Source of the DNA: Campylobacterales bacterium
GTDB lineage: Bacteria > Campylobacterota > Campylobacteria > Campylobacterales > JALSKU01
Direction: 5' to 3'
DNA length: 7,980 nucleotides
NCBI GenBank assembly: GCA_027038235.1
Contig: JALVXV010000261.1
Span: 1-7,980, forward strand
The number at the start of each line of letters is the position of its first letter. Positions within the stretch are counted from its first letter, which is position 1. Of this stretch, positions 1 to 5,083 are shown piece after piece. The position numbers and the translations under genes were made by a program. Under the pieces are notes generated by a model. It saw nothing but the letters and a program-made list of their open reading frames with translations. It had not been told where the DNA came from and did no database searches.

Positions 1-271
1 TATCTGTATTTTTTACTTGATTTGGTAGTATTTGGACAAATTTTTTACCTTTTGAGTTTAAAAACCCTGCACTTGCACCTCTCTCTTTTTGAAGTTCATG
101 CACTACATTGCTTAATTTAACTGAGAGATGAACTATCTTGATAGTATCTTTAGCATTTTGATACAACTTATACTGAGATAAAGAGGTTGCAACCACATAT
201 ATTAAAATAGTAAGAATTGCTACAGTATTTAGGATAATAAGCCGTTTTTTAATAGTCATATTTCTTAGCAT
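1..271 (-). CDS. Methyl-accepting chemotaxis protein with NIT-type sensor domain, 5' part only
   Basis: This is the first 90 codons of a gene that runs off the left edge, translated by hand from the minus strand. The product begins MLRNMTIKKRLIILNTVAIL: a short positive stretch followed by one hydrophobic membrane segment at about residues 10-29. The periplasmic part then contains VVHELQKERGASAGFLNSKG at about 56-75, followed by an F..ILPNQ..NTD stretch. That LQ.ERG.SAGFL.S.G pattern is typical of the nitrate/nitrite-sensing (NIT) helical domain found in bacterial chemoreceptors and some kinases. A chemoreceptor is the most likely whole protein, with HAMP and signalling domains outside the window, but these are not seen and a sensor kinase or cyclase is possible. 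The ATG at 271 is preferred over the in-frame ATG at 259 because AGGA lies 5 bases before it. Confidence 0.8.
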   Translation of the reverse strand, partial: MLRNMTIKKRLIILNTVAILTILIYVVATSLSQYKLYQNAKDTIKIVHLSVKLSNVVHELQKERGASAGFLNSKGKKFVQILPNQVKNTD

Positions 272-300
272 AGTTTTCCTTTATTGGATCGATTTTCTAT

Positions 301-309
301 ATTGTACCA
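301..309 (-). promoter_or_regulatory. Extended -10 promoter candidate for the chemoreceptor gene
   Basis: Reading the minus strand, TGGTACAAT (309 to 301) matches the extended -10 form TGnTAnAAT. A start point near 294 would leave an untranslated leader of about 23 bases before the ATG at 271, containing the AGGA ribosome binding site. No clear -35 box is seen, which is usual for sigma-70 promoters in Campylobacterota. It would let the chemoreceptor be expressed separately from rnhB. Confidence 0.45.
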
Positions 310-314
310 CATAA

Positions 315-335
315 TTTTTTAAAAAAGGCTACCTT
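315..335 (-). terminator. Weak intrinsic terminator candidate after rnhB
   Basis: On the minus strand, AAGG (335-332) and CCTT (328-325) form a 4-bp stem with a 3-base loop, followed by four more T residues. It overlaps the last codons and stop of rnhB. The stem is short and the T run soon turns into A residues, so termination here is only a possibility. Confidence 0.25.
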
Positions 336-876
336 GTTTTAAATTTTTTATATAAAAACTTTTTCTATGTAAAGATGTATAGCCATATTTTTGTATCATA
401 TCTATATGCTCTTTGGTGCCATACCCCTTATGCCTATCAAATCCATACTCTGGATATTTTTGAGAGATTTTTACCATATATCTATCACGGCTTACTTTTG
501 CCAATATACTTGCTGCACTTACCTCAGCTACTTTTGTATCAGCTTTTATCATCCACTCAACTCCCTTGACTCCAAAGTTTGTATTGCCATCCATCAGAAT
601 TTTATAGTTTGAAAAATGGTTTTTTATCTCTTCTATAGAGTTATGAAGTGCAGATGATAAACCTATCTTATCTATGGTTTGATTGTTGGTAAAAATTATC
701 TTATAGAGTGAATTTTTTTGTATATGATCAAAAAGCTCCTCTCTTTTTTTGGGAGTTAGTTTTTTAGAATCATCAAGTCCATTTACAGGAGCTTTTAAAA
801 CAACTCCTGCTACCACAAGGGGACCAGCAAGACAACCCCTGCCGGCTTCATCTATACCACAGAGCTTTTTTGTCAT
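319..876 (-). CDS. rnhB: Ribonuclease HII
   Basis: RNase HII cleaves the RNA strand of RNA-DNA hybrids and starts removal of single ribonucleotides misincorporated in DNA; it acts in the cytoplasm with divalent metal. The 185-residue product has the family signature at its N-terminus, CGIDEAGRGCLAGPLVVAG (6-24), with D9 and E10 as two of the four metal-binding acids. DSKKLT follows at 36-41. D96 in LMDGN and D113 in KADTK are the other two acids, and AEVSAASILAKVSRD (117-131) is the conserved block after them. The C-terminal HKGYGT motif is present at 149-154. The length is typical and no key residue is missing. The ATG at 876 overlaps the stop of the upstream PIN gene as ATGA, and only a weak GAG precedes it, so its translation is probably coupled to that gene. 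Confidence 0.97.
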   Translation of the reverse strand: MTKKLCGIDEAGRGCLAGPLVVAGVVLKAPVNGLDDSKKLTPKKREELFDHIQKNSLYKIIFTNNQTIDKIGLSSALHNSIEEIKNHFSNYKILMDGNTNFGVKGVEWMIKADTKVAEVSAASILAKVSRDRYMVKISQKYPEYGFDRHKGYGTKEHIDMIQKYGYTSLHRKSFYIKNLKQGSLF

Positions 877-1241
877 AGCAACTCTATATCATTTATATAT
901 TTAAAATCCTTTTTATTATATGTAAAAAGTGGTGTATTTATAAAAATGGAGGTAGAAGCTATAAGAGCATCAGGAATATCAAGGGTATGACTTTTGGTAT
1001 ATTTATATATCAGATTTGTTGCTATATTTGATATATTTTCATTTAATGAGATTACATCAAACGAGCTTACAAATTGCTTCAATTTTTTTAATTCCTGTTT
1101 ATTCAAAGCTCCAAAATATATCTTCATAACAGTAATAGCACTAATAAAAAGTCTATCAAACTGTTTTACAATTTGGATAGTTTTTTGATTTCCTTTTAAA
1201 ATCTCGATCAAAATATTTGTATCAAGTATTACTTTTTCCAA
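873..1241 (-). CDS. PIN-domain protein, VapC-like toxin, with an altered active-site position
   Basis: PIN-domain VapC toxins are metal-dependent ribonucleases that usually cut tRNA or rRNA and are held inactive by a VapB antitoxin. The 122-residue product shows the fold's landmarks: LDTNILIEIL at 6-15 with D7, ISAITVM..YFGA at 34-45, IPDALIAS at 89-96 with D91, and TYNKKDF at 107-113 with N109 and D112. In the second block the usual acid (E in the pattern IT..EL..G) is K40, encoded by AAG, one base from GAG. This could impair nuclease activity. The start is TTG at 1241: no in-frame ATG lies near, and AGGGA sits 6 bases before it. The gene overlaps the upstream antitoxin by 13 bp and the downstream rnhB by 4 bp, so all three are likely co-transcribed. 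The PIN fold assignment is firm; whether it is an active toxin is uncertain. Confidence 0.85.
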   Translation of the reverse strand: MEKVILDTNILIEILKGNQKTIQIVKQFDRLFISAITVMKIYFGALNKQELKKLKQFVSSFDVISLNENISNIATNLIYKYTKSHTLDIPDALIASTSIFINTPLFTYNKKDFKYINDIELL

Positions 1242-1438
1242 GCTTTTTCCCTAAGATTTTTTACGGAAATATCTCTATCTTTCCACATTCCCACAAATTC
1301 TTCAAATCTACCTTTTTTAGAAATATTATCTTCCAATACTTTTATATCAGTTTTAATATCTATATATTCAAGCGTAGAGATATAGTTTATAAAATCTTTT
1401 ATCATTGATCTGTTTTTTATATCCAAGGTTATTAGCAT
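1229..1438 (-). CDS. Small VapB-like antitoxin paired with the PIN protein
   Basis: This 69-residue protein lies directly upstream of the PIN gene and overlaps its start by 13 bp, the usual order for a type II toxin-antitoxin pair. The N-terminal half (MLITLDIKN, then a helix-rich stretch to about residue 30) could form a dimerisation or DNA-binding part. The C-terminal half carries FVGMWKDRDISVKNLREKAW at about 48-67. A G.WKDRDI...LR..AW tail is seen in many small antitoxins beside PIN toxins and probably binds the toxin groove. The start at ATG 1438 is supported by AGGAG 6 bases upstream. Such antitoxins commonly repress their own promoter, which here would be just upstream at about 1470. 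The exact family is not certain from sequence alone. Confidence 0.75.
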   Translation of the reverse strand: MLITLDIKNRSMIKDFINYISTLEYIDIKTDIKVLEDNISKKGRFEEFVGMWKDRDISVKNLREKAWKK

Positions 1439-1466
1439 TTTTGACTCCTACTCTTGAATTTTTATA

Positions 1467-1475
1467 ATTATATCA
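1467..1475 (-). promoter_or_regulatory. Extended -10 promoter for the antitoxin-PIN-rnhB unit
   Basis: On the minus strand, TGATATAAT (1475 to 1467) is a perfect extended -10 element (TGnTATAAT). A start near 1460 would give a leader of about 20 bases ending at the AGGAG and ATG of the antitoxin gene. It lies within the 54-base gap after the helicase stop, so the three genes can be expressed on their own as well as by read-through. No good -35 is visible. Confidence 0.6.
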
Positions 1476-1492
1476 CAATATCTCTTTAATTT

Positions 1493-2950
1493 TTATCTTC
1501 TGCGACTTCTGCTTCTATTGTTGCGGTTTTTGCTTCTACCTTTGCCATCTCTTCTACCTCTTTGATCCTTTCTTCTTTTATTATTTTCTTTAAACTTTTC
1601 TAAAAGTCTCTTTGCCTCTTTCTCGCTAAAACCTATATGTTCAGGTCCCTTTGAAGAGTGTTTAAAAAGTAGTAATGATATAGCCTTTAGAGCTATATCA
1701 GTTATATCGGTCTCATTTTGAAGTGCTGATAAAATGATAGTAGCCTCATCTTTTATATCGGCTTTTTCTATTTCGCTAGTTAAGTCATTTAACTCTTTTG
1801 CCTGAAGGTCAAATGAGCTAGGAACTGTTTTTAACTCTATTGGAGCTCCCATGCTTTTTTGGATTCGTAGCAACTCTTTAAACTCTATAGGAGCAATAAG
1901 AGTGATAGCCTCACCCTTTATACCTGCTCTTCCTGTTCTGCCTACTCTATGTACATAACTTTCAGGATCAAAAGGGATATGATAATTAAACACATGGCTA
2001 ACACCCTTGACATCAAGTCCTCTAGCAGCTACATCTGTTGCTACAAGTATATTGACTTTTGAGTTTCTAAACTTTTTTATCACCTCATCTCTAGCTCTTT
2101 GATCCATATCTCCATGAAGTCCTTTTGCATCATAGCCTCTGGATATTAAGGTATCTGCAAGTCTATCAACCTCTATCTTCATCCTACAAAATATGATAGC
2201 TTTTTGGGGATTGCTATGGTCAATCAGTCTTATTAGAGCATCTGTTCTTTCTCTCTCCTCTATGACATAGTAACTTTGTTTTATATCTTTATTAGTAGCA
2301 TTATCTTTATCGACTATGCTTACAGTTGCAGGATTGTTTAGGATCTTATCTGCTAGTAATTTTATAGGCTTTGGCATAGTGGCTGAACAAAGCACAGTTT
2401 GTCTATTTTGCGGAAGATAAGAAAATATATCTTTTATATCTTCTAAAAACCCCATATCAAGCATCTCATCCGCTTCATCAAGTACGACAATTTCTGGGTT
2501 AAAATCTTTTAATTTGCCGCTACTTAAAAGGTCTTTTAGTCTCCCGGGAGTTGCTACTACTATATTTGCTCCTCGCTCTATCAGTCCAAGCTGTCTTGAG
2601 TATGAACTTCCTCCATATACTGTTACGGTTTTTATACCTGCATATTTTCCAAGACTATAAAGCTCATCAGCAACTTGAGTAGCAAGTTCTCTAGTAGGGG
2701 TTATGACCAAAAGTCCAACTCCTTTGAAACCAGATATTTTATCCATTGCAGGAAGTCCAAATGCTGCAGTTTTTCCTGTTCCTGTATTGGCTTGAGCGAC
2801 TAAGTCTCTACCCTCTAAAATGATAGGTATAGCCTTTTCTTGGATAGGACTTGGAACTTTAAAACCGGCATTTAATATGCCCTTGTTGATCTCATTTTTA
2901 AAGCCAAACTTGAGAAACTGGCTGGGGATAGTTGTAGTATTATTTGACAT
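1493..2950 (-). CDS. DEAD-box ATP-dependent RNA helicase
   Basis: DEAD-box helicases unwind short RNA duplexes using ATP and act in ribosome assembly, RNA decay and cold adaptation. All core motifs are present (numbered from M at 2950, 485 residues): a Q-motif region around 12-37 (F..FGF and PSPIQ), motif I QANTGTGKT at 53-61, PTRELA at 85-90, TPGR at 134-137, DEAD at 158-161, SAT at 189-191, TDVAARGLD at 305-313 and YVHRVGRTGRAG at 332-343. A tail of about 35 residues rich in Arg, Lys, Gly and Asn ends in RSRSRRR and probably contacts RNA. It is closest in look to the CsdA/DeaD or CshA groups, but a specific name is not safe. The reading frame stays open to an ATG at 2986, which would add 12 atypical residues. 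The start at 2950 is preferred because it has GAGAG before it, begins with a more usual N-terminus, and because the ATG at 2986 overlaps a -10 box. Confidence 0.95.
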   Translation of the reverse strand: MSNNTTTIPSQFLKFGFKNEINKGILNAGFKVPSPIQEKAIPIILEGRDLVAQANTGTGKTAAFGLPAMDKISGFKGVGLLVITPTRELATQVADELYSLGKYAGIKTVTVYGGSSYSRQLGLIERGANIVVATPGRLKDLLSSGKLKDFNPEIVVLDEADEMLDMGFLEDIKDIFSYLPQNRQTVLCSATMPKPIKLLADKILNNPATVSIVDKDNATNKDIKQSYYVIEERERTDALIRLIDHSNPQKAIIFCRMKIEVDRLADTLISRGYDAKGLHGDMDQRARDEVIKKFRNSKVNILVATDVAARGLDVKGVSHVFNYHIPFDPESYVHRVGRTGRAGIKGEAITLIAPIEFKELLRIQKSMGAPIELKTVPSSFDLQAKELNDLTSEIEKADIKDEATIILSALQNETDITDIALKAISLLLFKHSSKGPEHIGFSEKEAKRLLEKFKENNKRRKDQRGRRDGKGRSKNRNNRSRSRRR

Positions 2951-2984
2951 AAAACTCTCTTTTTTATATATTTTAATCCAAACC

Positions 2985-3014
2985 ATTATAGCCTTATTTG
3001 GATCAAAATGTTAA
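2985..3014 (-). promoter_or_regulatory. Proximal promoter candidate for the helicase
   Basis: On the minus strand, TTAACA (3014-3009) and TATAAT (2990-2985) are separated by 18 bases. A start near 2978 gives a leader of about 28 bases to the ATG at 2950. The -10 box shares bases with the alternative ATG at 2986, so transcripts from here could only be translated from 2950. Confidence 0.45.
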
Positions 3015-3065
3015 AAAACGAAGATTCATCGGCAAAAAGCAAAGTAGCTTGAATTAAGTGGTCGC

Positions 3066-3094
3066 ATTATACCCTAAAGTTTTCAATAAGTCAA
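3066..3094 (-). promoter_or_regulatory. Strong sigma-70 promoter for the helicase
   Basis: On the minus strand, TTGACT (3094-3089) and TATAAT (3071-3066) are exactly 17 bases apart, 11 of 12 consensus positions. This is the best promoter in the window and unusually complete for Campylobacterota, where -35 boxes are often missing. Transcription from about 3059 would give a leader of about 110 bases before the ATG at 2950. Long leaders are known for cold-induced helicase mRNAs such as csdA in E. coli, but no regulatory fold is demonstrated here. Confidence 0.75.
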
Positions 3095-3144
3095 AAGATA
3101 GGATTTGGAATTGAGGTTTTAGGATTTAGAAAAGTTGAATATAG

Positions 3145-3150
3145 TATAAT
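3145..3150 (+). promoter_or_regulatory. -10 box immediately upstream of mnmH, possibly giving a leaderless mRNA
   Basis: A perfect TATAAT at 3145-3150 ends only 5 bases before the mnmH ATG at 3156. The expected transcription start, 6-7 bases after the box, falls on or one base past the A of that ATG. No Shine-Dalgarno sequence is seen before the ATG, and no good -35 box lies 16-18 bases upstream. A leaderless transcript is therefore plausible; the box could also be chance in AT-rich DNA. Confidence 0.5.
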
Positions 3151-3155
3151 TTGAT

Positions 3156-4166
3156 ATGATAAATATATTAGAAATAGATAATTTTTTAAGTAGCATTGAT
3201 GATAACTCATTACTTATAGATGCTAGAACTCCTGATGAATATAGTGAATCACACATAAAAGATGCTATCAACCTTTATGCTCTAACCAATAAAGAGAGGG
3301 AGGAGGTGGGTACCCTTTATAAAAAGTGTGCTTTTGATGCTAAAAGATTGGGAGCTAGTTATATAGCTAAAAATGTTAGTTATCATTTGCAAAACTTTCT
3401 ATCAACTATTACCCCCGAAACTAAGATATTTATCTATTGTGCTAGAGGTGGGCAAAGAAGTGGAGGTATTGCTACTATACTTGATAGTATAGGCTATAGG
3501 GTTTATAAACTTAGAGGTGGATATAAAAGTTATAGGCGATATGTGTTAGACTATCTTGAGAACTTTAAGCAAGATAACTTTATTGTGCTTGATGGGCTTA
3601 CTGGAAGTGGCAAAAGCATTATACTTAGGGAGTTTGAAAAAGCCATAGATTTAGAAAAACTTGCCAATCATTTAGGCTCTAGCTTTGGAGCGATAAATGG
3701 CACTCAACCATCTCAAAAGCAGTTTCAAAACTCTATTTATGATGAACTTCAAAGGACAAAAGATTTTGATTTTGTTTTGGTTGAGGGCGAAAGTAAAAAG
3801 ATAGGCAAACTTCATATACCAAATCATTTCTACAAAAAGATATTGAAAGCTCCTCGCATCTGGATAGACTCACCCATAGAAGATAGAGTACAAAGAGTAC
3901 TAAAAGAGTATGAAAAGATTGATGAAAAGTTTTTTGAAGATGCTATGCAAAAGATTTCACCATATATAGAAAAAAAATATGCCCTAAAAGCAAAAAAAGC
4001 CTTTTATAGCAACAATAAAAAAGAGTGTGTAAAAATTTTACTTCAAAAATATTACGATAGAGTCTATAAACATCGTGGAAATTATGATACTATCATCACA
4101 TATAATGATACTAAGGAAGTTATCAATAAAATAGAAAAATTTGCAAAGTTAGCCATTTGCAACTAA
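3156..4166 (+). CDS. mnmH: tRNA 2-selenouridine synthase
   Basis: MnmH (SelU, YbbB) replaces the sulfur of 2-thiouridine at the wobble position of Lys, Glu and Gln tRNAs with selenium from selenophosphate, through a geranylated intermediate. The 336-residue product has an N-terminal rhodanese domain (about 1-125) with DARTPDEYSESHIKDAINL at 22-40 and the catalytic loop CARGGQRS at 95-102, where C95 is the expected active-site cysteine. VGTLYKK (51-57) and AKRLGA (62-67) are typical of this family and not of ordinary rhodaneses. A P-loop, GLTGSGKS at 147-154, starts the C-terminal ATPase-like half, followed by LANHLGSSFG at 169-178. The E. coli protein is somewhat longer (about 364). Function needs selenophosphate synthetase (SelD), expected elsewhere in the genome. 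The gene is alone on its strand here and its end overlaps the convergent TetR gene by 18 bp. Confidence 0.93.
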   Translation: MINILEIDNFLSSIDDNSLLIDARTPDEYSESHIKDAINLYALTNKEREEVGTLYKKCAFDAKRLGASYIAKNVSYHLQNFLSTITPETKIFIYCARGGQRSGGIATILDSIGYRVYKLRGGYKSYRRYVLDYLENFKQDNFIVLDGLTGSGKSIILREFEKAIDLEKLANHLGSSFGAINGTQPSQKQFQNSIYDELQRTKDFDFVLVEGESKKIGKLHIPNHFYKKILKAPRIWIDSPIEDRVQRVLKEYEKIDEKFFEDAMQKISPYIEKKYALKAKKAFYSNNKKECVKILLQKYYDRVYKHRGNYDTIITYNDTKEVINKIEKFAKLAICN

Positions 4167-4757
4167 ATGGCCACTTAAAAAATTCTCTAAGATTTGATTG
4201 CTTAGCTTTTCTATATTGTACCTCTTTTTTGTATCATTTTGAAAGTAATATTTGATAAAACCTAAAATATATGCACTATATGCATATGATAAGCAGATAT
4301 AATTATCAGTTTTAAGAGGTGTTTTAAGTGATAGTTTCTTAAACTCATTTGCTAAAAAATTTTCCATCAAATTCATAGATTCATTTTGATTGCCAAGCTT
4401 TAGGATAAAAAGTGGATCATAGGTGATGTGCTCTTGTATAGTTTTTCCCTTCTCTTCAAAAGTTTTTAGCTTTGCTTTTGTATATATAAGAAGTCTTTTT
4501 TTAGGCGAAGATACTCCATGGCAAAGTTTTAGCAACTCTTTATGAAATTTTTCTATTTGAAACAAAACATATTCATGAAAAAGATTCTCTTTAGAGATAA
4601 AAAGTTGATATAATGCTCCTACAGATATACCACATATCTTAGAGAGTTCGTTTATCTTAAAATCTTGATAACCCCTCTTTTCAATATATTTTTCAGCCTC
4701 TTGAAGTATCATTTTCTTCTTTAAAGCTGTTACTTCCTCTTTTATCTTCTTTTTCAC
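4149..4757 (-). CDS. TetR-family transcriptional regulator, probable repressor of the efflux operon
   Basis: TetR-family proteins bind palindromic operators as dimers through an N-terminal helix-turn-helix and release DNA when a small ligand binds the C-terminal domain. The 202-residue product fits: after a lysine-rich start, the DNA-binding domain spans about 16-62 with INELSKICGISVGALYQLF at 35-53 and SKENLF at 55-60, the standard TetR recognition-helix region. The rest is mainly helical and not conserved, as expected for a ligand domain. The start is GTG at 4757, supported by AGGGAG 7 bases before it; the next in-frame ATG (residue 16) would remove the lysine-rich lead but keep the domain. 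It is divergent from emrA across a 326-base gap that holds palindromes and both promoters. By family precedent it most likely represses that operon and perhaps itself. Confidence 0.9.
   Translation of the reverse strand: MKKKIKEEVTALKKKMILQEAEKYIEKRGYQDFKINELSKICGISVGALYQLFISKENLFHEYVLFQIEKFHKELLKLCHGVSSPKKRLLIYTKAKLKTFEEKGKTIQEHITYDPLFILKLGNQNESMNLMENFLANEFKKLSLKTPLKTDNYICLSYAYSAYILGFIKYYFQNDTKKRYNIEKLSNQILENFLSGHLVANG
4152..4171. terminator. Hairpin over the convergent mnmH and TetR gene ends
   Basis: GCCATTT (4152-4158) and AAATGGC (4165-4171) form a perfect 7-bp inverted repeat with a 6-base loop. It lies within the 18-bp overlap of the two converging genes and next to both stop codons. 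Plus-strand reading is followed by CACTT and six A residues, not T residues; minus-strand reading reaches an A/T-rich stretch with five T residues only about 12 bases later. It could weaken convergent transcription but is not a textbook terminator on either strand. Confidence 0.35.
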
Positions 4758-4780
4758 CTACTATCTCCCTTCACAAGATA

Positions 4781-4815
4781 GGAGTAAAGCTGAGGAGGGG
4801 TAAAGGGGTAAAGAG
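4781..4815 (+). repeat. Octamer repeat cluster A (GGRGTAAA type)
   Basis: Four consecutive 8-base blocks in strict register: GGAGTAAA at 4781-4788, a diverged GCTGAGGA at 4789-4796, then GGGGTAAA at 4797-4804 and again at 4805-4812, followed by GAG. The same 35-base arrangement recurs at 6189-6223 with 31 of 35 bases identical. It lies in the TetR/emrA gap, on the TetR leader side, and does not precede a plus-strand start codon, so a ribosome-binding role does not explain it here. Confidence 0.85.
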
Positions 4816-4823
4816 ATTTCTTT

Positions 4824-4850
4824 TAAATACTGAGCATAGCTCAGTATTTA
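4824..4850. promoter_or_regulatory. Perfect 27-bp palindrome, candidate TetR operator or leader hairpin
   Basis: The 12-base arm TAAATACTGAGC (4824-4835) is separated by ATA from its exact complement at 4839-4850. Its size and symmetry suit a TetR-family dimer site, and it lies between the regulator and the pump operon it probably controls. It sits about 45-70 bp inside the presumed TetR transcript and about 100 bp upstream of the efflux -10 box, so direct repression of emrA would need more than simple promoter blocking. In the TetR mRNA it would form a strong stem-loop. No T run follows on either strand, which argues against a terminator. Confidence 0.55.
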
Positions 4851-4870
4851 CTCCTTTACTCCTTTACTCC
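4847..4870 (-). repeat. Octamer repeat cluster B, three perfect copies in inverted orientation
   Basis: TTTACTCC occurs three times without a gap at 4847-4854, 4855-4862 and 4863-4870, that is GGAGTAAA three times on the minus strand. The first copy shares four bases with the end of the 27-bp palindrome. Together with cluster A on the other side, the palindrome is flanked by octamers in opposite orientation. In a plus-strand RNA the GGGGTAAA copies of cluster A could pair with these copies with one G-U pair per unit. Confidence 0.85.
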
Positions 4871-4901
4871 TGAGTCAAAAGCTCTTACCACTATTTTCGT
4901 A

Positions 4902-4907
4902 ATTATA
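4902..4907 (-). promoter_or_regulatory. -10 box candidate for the TetR gene
   Basis: On the minus strand, TATAAT spans 4907 to 4902. TTCTGA lies 17 bases upstream, a poor -35 match. A start near 4895 would produce a leader of about 138 bases containing the octamers and the 27-bp palindrome before the AGGGAG and GTG of the regulator gene. Confidence 0.45.
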
Positions 4908-4947
4908 TAAATAATTTTCTTAATTCAGAATAAATTTATAAAAAAAT

Positions 4948-4960
4948 GAATATAATTCAC
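4948..4960 (+). promoter_or_regulatory. Efflux operon -10 box inside a small palindrome
   Basis: TATAAT at 4952-4957 is the likely -10 box of the efflux operon, giving a start near 4964 and a leader of about 120 bases to emrA. It lies inside a 13-bp inverted repeat: TGAAT (4948-4952), ATA, ATTCA (4956-4960). A palindrome over a -10 box is a natural repressor site; CmeR of Campylobacter jejuni, also TetR-family, binds an AT-rich inverted repeat at its pump promoter. No clear -35 box is seen. Confidence 0.5.
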
Positions 4961-4984
4961 TATCGTATTTATGGAGTAGCTTTA

Positions 4985-5062
4985 ATGAAACACCCATATC
5001 AATATTTTGATACAAAAATGTATAAAAAGCCAAGAGTTTATATTTTAGCTCTAAGCTCTTAG
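4985..5062 (+). CDS. Possible 25-residue leader peptide upstream of emrA
   Basis: A 25-codon ORF opens at ATG 4985 with GGAG 7 bases before it, a better-placed ribosome binding site than many genes here, and closes with TAG at 5060-5062. It is the first ORF after the presumed efflux promoter and ends 21 bases before the emrA ATG. The peptide starts MKHPYQYFDTKMYKKP and ends RVYILALSS. It has no recognisable domain and no convincing signal peptide. Its place, short length and the small hairpins after it suggest a regulatory leader peptide whose translation could affect access to the emrA ribosome binding site. It may equally be a chance ORF or a remnant; only the ORF and its ribosome binding site are seen directly. 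Confidence 0.4.
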   Translation: MKHPYQYFDTKMYKKPRVYILALSS

Positions 5063-5078
5063 CTTAATCCAAAGGATT
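5052..5078 (+). promoter_or_regulatory. Adjacent small hairpins over the leader stop codon and emrA ribosome binding site
   Basis: TAAGC (5052-5056) pairs with GCTTA (5062-5066) around a 5-base loop that includes part of the leader ORF stop. Immediately after, AATCC (5066-5070) pairs with GGATT (5074-5078), taking in the AAAGGA ribosome binding site of emrA (5071-5076). A competing stem can form between AAGAG (5032-5036) and CTCTT (5056-5060). All stems are only 5 bp and AT-rich, so the fold is weak; it is listed for its position over the ribosome binding site. Confidence 0.3.
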
Positions 5079-5083
5079 TAAAA

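Noticed and set aside
375..612. Two plus-strand open frames opposite rnhB
   Set aside because: They are antisense to a well-supported gene with all catalytic motifs, have no ribosome binding site of note and read as low-complexity hydrophobic sequence.
994..1408. Plus-strand open frames opposite the antitoxin and PIN genes
   Set aside because: Phe/Ile-rich antisense readings of A/T-rich genes; the minus-strand genes explain the sequence.
2951..3155. Small RNA or riboswitch in the helicase/mnmH gap
   Set aside because: Apart from the promoters, I see no conserved riboswitch core or stable hairpin followed by T residues.
4824..4850. 27-bp palindrome as an intrinsic terminator
   Set aside because: No T run follows the stem on either strand, and it lies in the leader of the TetR gene, not after a gene end.
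4781..4870. Octamer arrays as a CRISPR array
   Set aside because: Units are 8 bases with no spacers and part of the array is inverted; no cas gene is present.
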